Shown here: positions 1 through 4,602 of the stretch, piece by piece
Position numbering within the stretch: the first letter of the stretch is position 1
Layout: every line of letters starts with the position of its first letter
From: Syntrophaceae bacterium UBA2192
GTDB taxonomy: Bacteria; Desulfobacterota; Syntrophia; Syntrophales; UBA2192
Assembly (NCBI GenBank): GCA_002327315.1
Contig: DCVI01000178.1
Coordinates: 1-5,191, forward strand
Direction: 5' to 3'
DNA: 5,191 bases
Program-made: the position numbers and the translations under genes
The notes under the pieces: generated by a model
Database searches by the model: none
Seen by the model: only the letters and a program-made list of their open reading frames with translations
What the model was told of the DNA's origin: nothing

Positions 1-241
1 GTTTCTGGATGATCCCGCCCACCTGTGGACGCACCTCGGCGACGAGATAGGCAGATGTCCGGCCGTTCAGTTCCGTCGTGATCGTAACGCTCTGCGGCTC
101 TATCTCCACAACGGCCACTTCGGGAGGACCGGCCTGGGTTGGTTTATTTGCAGTGGAATTCTGACCGCAACCGGCCGGGATCCATATGGCGGCCAAAGCC
201 CCGACGGCAACGATCATCCGGATTCTTCGACTGATTTGCAT
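1..241 (-). CDS. RND efflux periplasmic adaptor (membrane-fusion) lipoprotein, N-terminal part
   Basis: Only the first 80 codons lie in the window; the gene continues beyond the left edge. The product is the adaptor that bridges an inner-membrane RND pump and an outer-membrane channel. Seen: a basic start (MQISRRIR), a hydrophobic segment at about residues 9-22, then PAGC with Cys25 as the likely lipidated residue. A low-complexity linker follows, then VAVVEIEPQSVTITTELNGR and TSAYLVAEVRPQVGGIIQK. These closely match the opening beta-barrel strand and first lipoyl half-motif of AcrA/MexA (TTELPGRTSAY...AEVRPQVSGII). The start is chosen because AGAGGT lies about 5 nt upstream of the ATG at 241; an internal Met9 would remove the basic n-region. 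It begins 74 nt after the repressor gene ends, on the same strand, with no terminator visible between them, so the two are probably cotranscribed and the pump gene should follow off the left edge. The lipobox is imperfect (Pro at -3). Confidence 0.9.
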   Translation of the reverse strand, partial: MQISRRIRMIVAVGALAAIWIPAGCGQNSTANKPTQAGPPEVAVVEIEPQSVTITTELNGRTSAYLVAEVRPQVGGIIQK

Positions 242-315
242 GCGACACCTCTGCGATTCAATGAGATCTTCTTTGTATTCTCAAAATAAACACGCCCCTC
301 GACCCTGATGGCGCC

Positions 316-894
316 TTATCGTTTAACCCCGTCCCAGCTGGCTTCGGTGATCTGCATGATCCGGGCATCATCCAAAGAAATCAAACCCAGGATGTGATCT
401 CTTATCAGGACGATCAGGGGCCCGAAAGTCAGTGCGAAGTGGACGAAAATGGGTAACTCCTTCAGGACCTTTTGCGCCATTCCCTCCTCGAAGATACTCT
501 TGAAGAACAGATCGCCTTCGTCCGATTGGCCCAGCAGGCGATCCCGCTTCAGGGCAATGCCGAAAGGGGAGTTCATGTATTGCTCCATGTAGAGAAAGTG
601 AAGGGGGCTTGCGATAAAATACCGCAGGACCGCAGCGCCGACGTGAAGAAACCGCTCCCGGGTGGGATCCGCGGCGGAGTAACCTTCCTGCAGATAGGCA
701 AGGAGCTTCCCCTCCAGCTCGCGATACAGCTCGGTAATCAGCGCGTCCTTGCCTTCGAAATAGCGATAGATCGTCCCGGCTCCCACGCCCGCCTTATCGG
801 CGATCATGGCCATCGGCGCCCCGTGAAAACCGTGCTCCGCGATGAGTTCCAGGGCGGCTCGCATGATCTCTTCACGCTTGTCCGTATTTTTCAT
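316..894 (-). CDS. TetR/AcrR-family transcriptional repressor
   Basis: A 192-residue protein, the normal TetR-family length. The N-terminal DNA-binding domain is clear: helix 1 around residues 6-21 (KREEIMRAALELIAEHG) and the helix-turn-helix at about 25-47, with the family hallmark GTIYRYFEGKDAL at 40-52. The remaining roughly 140 residues are the divergent helical ligand-binding and dimerisation domain, so the effector cannot be read from sequence; hydrophobic drugs or fatty acyl compounds are typical for this family. The start at 894 has an AAAAAGG ribosome-binding site 7 nt upstream. The gene sits directly upstream of an RND adaptor on the same strand and behind a palindromic site overlapping its own promoter, so it most likely represses itself and the efflux genes. 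Control of the divergent lipid operon is possible but unsupported, because that operon's predicted promoter is about 190 bp away. Confidence 0.95.
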   Translation of the reverse strand: MKNTDKREEIMRAALELIAEHGFHGAPMAMIADKAGVGAGTIYRYFEGKDALITELYRELEGKLLAYLQEGYSAADPTRERFLHVGAAVLRYFIASPLHFLYMEQYMNSPFGIALKRDRLLGQSDEGDLFFKSIFEEGMAQKVLKELPIFVHFALTFGPLIVLIRDHILGLISLDDARIMQITEASWDGVKR

Positions 895-930
895 GGCTCA
901 ACCTTTTTGATCTCATATCTCAAACGCGAC

Positions 931-948
931 AGAATGAACGTTCGTTCT
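931..948. promoter_or_regulatory. Palindromic operator, probable TetR-family binding site
   Basis: AGAATGAACGTTCGTTCT is an 18-bp inverted repeat with a perfect GAACGTTC core and a single mismatched pair (T/G). Size, symmetry and GAAC/GTTC content are typical of TetR/AcrR-family operators. It lies directly next to the -10 box of the minus-strand promoter (949-954) and covers the predicted start of transcription, so binding would block the repressor-efflux promoter. Assignment to the adjacent regulator is by proximity. Confidence 0.75.
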
Positions 949-977
949 CGTATACGCTGCCCGGTTTTCTTTGTAAA
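949..977 (-). promoter_or_regulatory. Sigma-70-type promoter of the tetR-efflux operon
   Basis: Read on the minus strand: -35 TTTACA (972-977, 5 of 6 to consensus), a 17-nt spacer, then -10 TATACG (949-954, 4 of 6). Transcription would start at about 940-943, giving a leader of roughly 48 nt before the repressor ATG at 894. The spacing is optimal and the operator abuts the -10, which strengthens the call. Confidence 0.65.
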
Positions 978-998
978 GAATTTTTTTCAGCCTTCAGC

Positions 999-1035
999 TG
1001 TATACCCCCCTTCACAGTGTGAACGGGGGTATACA
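999..1035. repeat. 37-bp near-perfect palindrome, candidate regulator-binding site
   Basis: Arms begin TGTATACCCCC and end GGGGGTATACA. The outer 11 bp are perfect; then comes one C/C mismatch (1010/1024), then an inner TTCACA-G-TGTGAA palindrome centred on G1017. As RNA it would be a long hairpin, but only TTTT follows at 1037-1040 on plus and an A-run on minus. It also lies between divergent genes with nothing to terminate, so a terminator role is unlikely. Its centre is about 145 bp upstream of the predicted sigma-54 start, the usual distance for an enhancer-binding-protein site. It could instead be a dispersed palindromic repeat. Confidence 0.6.
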
Positions 1036-1051
1036 CTTTTCCCGATAAATT

Positions 1052-1079
1052 CCCCACACCCCACACCCCACACCCCACA
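1052..1079. repeat. Heptamer tandem repeat (CCCCACA)x4; G-quadruplex motif on minus strand
   Basis: Four perfect consecutive copies of CCCCACA. On the minus strand this reads as four GGGG tracts separated by identical TGT loops, fitting the canonical intramolecular G-quadruplex pattern. Two further C6 runs at about 1119-1135 extend the C-rich, G-poor character of the plus strand here. The repeat lies between the 37-bp palindrome and the predicted sigma-54 promoter. Confidence 0.9.
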
Positions 1080-1135
1080 TTCTATTATGTTACAAATCAA
1101 TGACTTATCAGCAATTCACCCCCCTGCCGCCCCCC

Positions 1136-1151
1136 TGGCACAACTGATGCT
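1136..1151 (+). promoter_or_regulatory. Predicted sigma-54 (RpoN) -24/-12 promoter for the lipid operon
   Basis: TGGCACAACTGATGCT matches the TGGCACR-N4-TTGCW consensus at all but one defined position (A for the first T of TTGCW). The invariant GG (1137-1138) and GC (1149-1150) are exactly 10 nt apart, and a pyrimidine precedes the TGGCAC. The start would be near 1162, giving a leader of about 60 nt to the first gene. A weaker sigma-70-like -10 (TATTAT, 1083-1088) upstream lacks a convincing -35. Sigma-54 promoters need an AAA+ activator; none is encoded in the window. Confidence 0.6.
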
Positions 1152-1161
1152 TTTTCTCCGG

Positions 1162-1187
1162 CGGGCCGCTTGGAGCGGCTCGATTTT
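1162..1187 (+). terminator. Leader hairpin followed by ATTTT (weak terminator, attenuator or 5'-protecting stem)
   Basis: Bases 1162-1170 pair with 1174-1182 (core GCCGCT-TGG-AGCGGC, extended by C-G, G-C and a G-U pair) to give a 9-bp stem with a 3-nt loop, followed by ATTTT at 1183-1187. The U-tract is short. If transcription starts at the predicted sigma-54 site, the stem begins at about +1 and would sit at the extreme 5' end, where it could protect the mRNA. For transcripts starting farther upstream it could act as a leaky terminator. Confidence 0.4.
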
Positions 1188-1211
1188 CGAAGAGAGAGAC
1201 AAGAAGAAACG

Positions 1212-1217
1212 AAGGAG
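1212..1217 (+). promoter_or_regulatory. Ribosome-binding site that fixes the malonyltransferase start
   Basis: AAGGAG lies 3 nt before ATG 1221 and 6 nt before ATG 1224. The second spacing is better, so translation most likely starts at 1224, possibly at both. The upstream in-frame ATG at 1170 lies inside the leader hairpin, has no such site, and would add 18 residues absent from the family. Confidence 0.8.
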
Positions 1218-1223
1218 AACATG

Positions 1224-2168
1224 ATGTCTAACGGCAGGACCGCCATAGTATTTCCGGGACAGGGTTCCCAGCGCCAGGGGATGGGCAAGGATTTCTACGA
1301 GAACATCCCCGGATGCCGCCGGATCTATGAGGAGGCCTCCGACGCCCTGGGGTGGGACGTGGCCGCGCTGTGCTTCGGCGAAGACGAGAAGCTCAACCTG
1401 ACCGCCTACGCCCAGCCGAGCATCGTGGTGACGGAAATCGCCATGCTGAAGGCCATCATGGAAAAATACGGGATCACCCCCGATGTATTCGGCGGTCACA
1501 GCCTCGGCGAGTACACGGCACTCGTGGCCGCGGGCGTCCTGCCGCTCGAGACCGTCATCCGCATCGTCCACATCCGCGGCCGCCTCATGCAGGAAGCCGT
1601 ACCCGCGGGACAGGGCGGCATGGCCGCCGTCATCCGCAAGGACCTCAACGCCCGGACGATCCGGGAGCTGCTCTCCGATCTGCCCATCGACGTGGCGAAC
1701 ATCAATTCGCCCAACCAGATCGTCATCAGCGGCCGTTCGAAGGCCATGCCCGAGGCCGAAGATCGCCTCGCCAAGGCCCTGGCCGATGAGAATCCCACGC
1801 GGATCGTGGCCCTCAACGTGAGCGCCCCTTTCCACAGCCGCTTCATGCACTCGATCGAGGAGCCCTTCGAAGGCGAACTGGACTGCGTCCGCAGGCAGAT
1901 GAAGGCCGAGAACGCCGTGAAGGTCACTTCCAACTATACAGGCCGGTTCCACTCTGCTAACATGGAAGAGGTAATCGAGCGCCTCGTGGCCCAGCTCTCC
2001 GGCACCGTCCAGTGGTGCGACAACATGAGGGCCATCGCGTCGCAGGCTGACACCGTCTATGAAATCGGCCCCAACCGCCCCCTCCGGGATTTCTTCAAAG
2101 CGATCGGCGTGACCTGCATCTCGCTGACCACACTCTCCTCCGCCGAACGGACCTTCACCGGCAACTGA
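1224..2168 (+). CDS. fabD: Malonyl-CoA:ACP transacylase (FabD family)
   Basis: Transfers malonyl from CoA to the phosphopantetheine of acyl carrier protein, supplying extender units; cytoplasmic. The protein is 314 residues, close to the usual 305-315. Seen: the oxyanion-loop motif FPGQGSQ (10-16), nucleophile elbow GHSLGEYTAL with Ser93, the malonyl-carboxylate-binding Arg118 in IRGRLMQEAV, NSPNQIVISG (161-170), catalytic His204 in SAPFHS (200-205), and the late EIGPNRPL segment. The complete Ser-His dyad plus Arg indicates an active, malonyl-preferring enzyme. It is not in the classic fabH-fabD-fabG-acpP order; an acyl-CoA dehydrogenase gene follows after 61 nt. It may therefore be a pathway-dedicated paralogue rather than the housekeeping copy, which cannot be decided from this window. 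It is the first gene after the predicted sigma-54 promoter. Confidence 0.93.
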   Translation: MSNGRTAIVFPGQGSQRQGMGKDFYENIPGCRRIYEEASDALGWDVAALCFGEDEKLNLTAYAQPSIVVTEIAMLKAIMEKYGITPDVFGGHSLGEYTALVAAGVLPLETVIRIVHIRGRLMQEAVPAGQGGMAAVIRKDLNARTIRELLSDLPIDVANINSPNQIVISGRSKAMPEAEDRLAKALADENPTRIVALNVSAPFHSRFMHSIEEPFEGELDCVRRQMKAENAVKVTSNYTGRFHSANMEEVIERLVAQLSGTVQWCDNMRAIASQADTVYEIGPNRPLRDFFKAIGVTCISLTTLSSAERTFTGN

Positions 2169-2229
2169 TCGGAAAGGGCCGCCGCTCGCGGGGAACACTC
2201 AAAGACCCACTGCACACAAGGAGAAATGC

Positions 2230-3432
2230 ATGGATTTTCGCCTCAATGAAGAGCAGCAGATGTACGTCGACACGGTCAGGCGTTTCGTGAAAAACGAGAT
2301 CATCCCCAATATCCTGCAGATCGACAAGTCGCACCAGTTCCCCCTCGGGATTATCTCGAAGGCCTGGGAGCTGGGCATTCTCAACCTGAGCATCCCCAAG
2401 GAGATCAAAGGTTTCGAGATGGACGCCGTGTCGACGGCCCTGATCATCAAGGAGCTCTCCTACGGCGATACGGGCATATCCACCTCGGCCATGTGCAACG
2501 ACCTGGCCAACACCGTCATCGCCCAGCACGGTAACGCCCGGCAGCAGGAAGAATACCTGGGCCCCTATGTCAAGGCGCCCCTTCTGGCCTCGTTTTGCCT
2601 CACGGAACCCGGCGCCGGCTCGGACAACTCGTCCATGAGCACCTTCATCGCGAAGCGCGCCGACGGGAAATACGTCCTCAACGGCGCCAAGTGCTTCATC
2701 ACCAACGCCTCCTACGCCAGCCAGTTCACCGTTTTCTGCAAGGTCGGAAAGCCCACGGCGCAGCTCCTGGCCTGCTGCATCGTGCCGACGGAGGAGATGT
2801 TCCGGGACGGAAAATTCACTGCCCCGGCAAAACCACAGACGGAACTTGCGGCAAAAGGCGGCGGCCGGATCGTCATCGGCAAGCCCGAGGAAAAACTCGG
2901 GCAGCACCTCTCCAACACGGCAACCGTCACCTTCGAGGATGTTATCGTCGACGAGAGCCAGATCATCGGGGATCGCCGCCAGGGCTTCAAGTACCTCATC
3001 GACGTCCTCGACTTCGCCCGTCCCATGGTGGCCGCCATCGGCGTGGGGCTTGCCCGCAGGGCACTCGATCTCACCCTCCAGTACACCCGCGAGCGCAAGC
3101 AGTTCGGCCAGAGGCTCTGCGACATGCCCGTCGTGAGGGAAACGCTCGTGGCCATGTGGAAAAAGGTGGAACTGGCGGAGATGGCCCTCATGAAGGCGGC
3201 CGTGAAGGTCCAGGAGCGCGACGAGGACCGCGGGATGTACTCGTCGCTGGCGAAGAACACCGCCGCCGAGGCGGCCCTCTTTTGCGCCAACGAGGGGCTG
3301 CACCTGCACGGCGGCTACGGCTACATGCAGGAGTACGAGATCTCGAAGCTCGTCCGCGACGCCCACATCATCGACATCTACGAGGGCGTGCGCGAGGTCC
3401 AGCACATGATCATCGGGCGGGAACTCGTATAG
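2230..3432 (+). CDS. Acyl-CoA dehydrogenase, MCAD/SCAD-like flavoprotein
   Basis: FAD enzyme of the family that forms a trans-2,3 double bond in acyl thioesters, passing electrons to ETF. The 400 residues are slightly longer than the usual 380. Domains in order: N-terminal helical domain (1-120); beta-domain opening with CLTEPGAGSD (123-132) and FITN (156-159, Phe where MCAD has the flavin-stacking Trp); C-terminal helical domain with DFARPMVAA (261-269), RERKQFG (287-293) and, near the end, KLVRDAHIIDIYEG. Glu385 in IYEG aligns with catalytic Glu376 of human MCAD, so it should be active. An extra segment at about 188-215 (rich in Lys, Pro and Gly) is longer than in typical relatives and lies on the beta-domain before the KLG strand. 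The start is supported by AAGGAG 6 nt upstream. Lying between acyltransferase and ketosynthase genes, it may act on an acyl-CoA primer or an acyl-ACP; chain length is unknown. Confidence 0.93.
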   Translation: MDFRLNEEQQMYVDTVRRFVKNEIIPNILQIDKSHQFPLGIISKAWELGILNLSIPKEIKGFEMDAVSTALIIKELSYGDTGISTSAMCNDLANTVIAQHGNARQQEEYLGPYVKAPLLASFCLTEPGAGSDNSSMSTFIAKRADGKYVLNGAKCFITNASYASQFTVFCKVGKPTAQLLACCIVPTEEMFRDGKFTAPAKPQTELAAKGGGRIVIGKPEEKLGQHLSNTATVTFEDVIVDESQIIGDRRQGFKYLIDVLDFARPMVAAIGVGLARRALDLTLQYTRERKQFGQRLCDMPVVRETLVAMWKKVELAEMALMKAAVKVQERDEDRGMYSSLAKNTAAEAALFCANEGLHLHGGYGYMQEYEISKLVRDAHIIDIYEGVREVQHMIIGRELV

Positions 3433-3445
3433 GCGCGAAGCGCCT
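3431..3445 (+). other. Hairpin overlapping the dehydrogenase stop codon
   Basis: AGGCGC-GAA-GCGCCT forms a perfect 6-bp GC-rich stem with a 3-nt loop starting inside the TAG stop (3430-3432). No U-tract follows, so it is not a canonical intrinsic terminator. It could stabilise the upstream mRNA end or mark a processing point before the 177-nt gap. Confidence 0.4.
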
Positions 3446-3530
3446 GGCGCAGGAAAGAATCTAAGGATGCGCCCGATGAAGCGAGGAAGAGCGGAAGTGA
3501 AGAAGAGCGGATCATCCAAAACTTCATCCT

Positions 3531-3557
3531 TTCCTAACTTCCTAGCTTCCTAACTTC
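3531..3557. repeat. Octamer tandem repeat (TTCCTARC)x3 in the intergenic gap
   Basis: Three consecutive 8-mers (TTCCTAAC, TTCCTAGC, TTCCTAAC) plus a partial TTC, preceded by degenerate pyrimidine sequence. A purine-rich stretch (GAGGAAGAGCGG and following, 3482-3510) lies upstream, and AGTGAAG (3496-3502) can pair with CTTCACT (3554-3560). The whole 177-nt gap 3433-3609 contains no recognisable gene. Confidence 0.8.
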
Positions 3558-3609
3558 ACTCACGGCCATCACAGGCTGCCATAACAGGCAAGGGGTTATC
3601 GAAAAGTCA

Positions 3610-4602
3610 ATGCTGTATTTACACGGATTGGGGCATTTCTACCCGGAAAATGTGGTCACCAACCGCTTCCTGAGCGATCTCGACATCGGCTCGAGCGTGG
3701 AGTGGATCGAGGAGCGCGTGGGGATCCGCGAGCGTCACACGGTCCTGCCCCTGGAATACATCCGGGAAACGAAGAACCGCGATGTCCGCGCCGCCCAGGA
3801 GGCAAGCCTCTACACCAACGGCCAGACGGCCGCGGCGGCGGCCCGCATGGCGCTCGAGCGGGCGGGGATCGCAGTGGAAGACATCGGCATGGTCATCTCC
3901 GGCAGCTCGGCCCCCGATGTGGCCTCGCCTGCCGAGGCCTCTACGGTGGCAGCACAGATGGGAATCGACGTGCCCGCCTTCGACATGAACTCGGCCTGCA
4001 CGAGCTTTGCGCTGCAGATCCACTTTCTCTCGAACATGAACCCGGGGGTGCTTCCCCCGTATATCCTGATCACGCAGCCCGAGAACCTGACTCGCTGCGT
4101 CGATTTCTCGGACCGCAGGTCGGCATGCCTCTTCGGCGACGGGAGTGCCGCCGCCGTCGTGTCGCTGACCGTGCCGTCCGGAAAAATCATCGACGCCACG
4201 CACTTCGACGCAAAGCCCTCCTGCTGGGACAAGGTCTCGATCCGCCGGACGGGCCACTTCGGCCAGGACGGCAGCGCCGTCCAGGGCTTCGCCATCCGCA
4301 AGACAACCGATGCCCTGCGCATCATCCAGGCCGCCAACCCCTCGCTCAACGGGCATCTCAAATTCGTCGGCCACCAGGCAAACCTCGGCATGCTGAGAAC
4401 CGTCTGCGAGCGCTGCGGGATCAGCCCGGAAAACCACTGGCACAATGTCGAATGGTACGGAAACACGGCAACGGCCGGAGCACCCGGATCGCTGAGCCAG
4501 CACTGGAACGAACTCAAGCCCGGCGACCACGTGGCCCTCGTGCAGGTGGGGGCGGGCCTGTCCTGGGCCCACATGATGTTGACGGTAAAGGAGCCCTCAT
4601 GA
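3610..4602 (+). CDS. Beta-ketoacyl-ACP synthase III family protein (FabH-like)
   Basis: Thiolase-fold condensing enzyme that joins an acyl-CoA primer to malonyl-ACP. At 330 residues it is slightly longer than E. coli FabH (317). The full catalytic triad is present: Cys130 in NSACTSF, His255 in GHQANLGML and Asn285 in YGNTATAGAPGSL. The N-terminal GLGHFYPENVVTN and WIEERVGIRERH match the family opening. A longer segment (about 43-72, containing LEYIRETKNRD) precedes the helix ending AAARMALERAGI, and the Cys context is SACTSF rather than the AACAGF of classic FabH. This suggests a divergent subgroup with another primer preference, perhaps a medium-chain acyl-CoA. The ATG at 3610 is the only start that keeps the first beta strand and no upstream in-frame start exists, yet its ribosome-binding site is poor: AAGGGG is 14 nt away. 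Its last four bases overlap the next gene, implying coupled translation and related function. Confidence 0.92.
   Translation: MLYLHGLGHFYPENVVTNRFLSDLDIGSSVEWIEERVGIRERHTVLPLEYIRETKNRDVRAAQEASLYTNGQTAAAAARMALERAGIAVEDIGMVISGSSAPDVASPAEASTVAAQMGIDVPAFDMNSACTSFALQIHFLSNMNPGVLPPYILITQPENLTRCVDFSDRRSACLFGDGSAAAVVSLTVPSGKIIDATHFDAKPSCWDKVSIRRTGHFGQDGSAVQGFAIRKTTDALRIIQAANPSLNGHLKFVGHQANLGMLRTVCERCGISPENHWHNVEWYGNTATAGAPGSLSQHWNELKPGDHVALVQVGAGLSWAHMMLTVKEPS

Noticed and set aside
1011..1023. TTCACAGTGTGAA as a CRP/FNR-type site
   Set aside because: The half-sites are in the inverted order relative to TGTGA-N6-TCACA and the spacing is wrong. It is better seen as the core of the larger palindrome.
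999..1040. Palindrome as an intrinsic terminator
   Set aside because: Only four T residues follow on plus, an A-run follows on minus, and no transcript is expected to end between divergent promoters.
1052..1079. Heptamer or octamer repeats as a CRISPR array
   Set aside because: Units are 7-8 bp with no spacers, so they are simple tandem repeats.
1083..1088. TATTAT as a sigma-70 -10 box for the lipid operon
   Set aside because: At 17-nt spacing the -35 position is CCCACA, within the heptamer repeats, with only 3 of 6 matches. The sigma-54 site is much stronger.
1170..1223. Upstream start (ATG 1170) for the malonyltransferase
   Set aside because: It lies in the leader hairpin without a ribosome-binding site and adds a basic extension not seen in the family; AAGGAG supports 1224.
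472..1224. Plus-strand frame running through tetR and the divergent promoter region
   Set aside because: It is antisense to a convincing TetR gene and crosses the operator, palindrome and heptamer repeats, with no family resemblance.
1116..2198. Long open frame on the minus strand opposite the malonyltransferase gene
   Set aside because: Its product shows no recognisable domain, while the plus strand has every FabD motif. High third-position GC creates such antisense frames.
2155..3519. Minus-strand frame of about 450 codons opposite the dehydrogenase gene
   Set aside because: A shadow of a clear acyl-CoA dehydrogenase; composition is His/Asp/Gly-rich and no domain is recognisable. The antisense frame spanning 3810-5150 is rejected for the same reason.
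4043..4059. CGGGGG-TGCTT-CCCCCG hairpin inside the KAS III gene
   Set aside because: It falls in ordinary coding sequence (Pro-Gly-Val-Leu-Pro-Pro), has no U-tract, and is explained by GC-rich codons.
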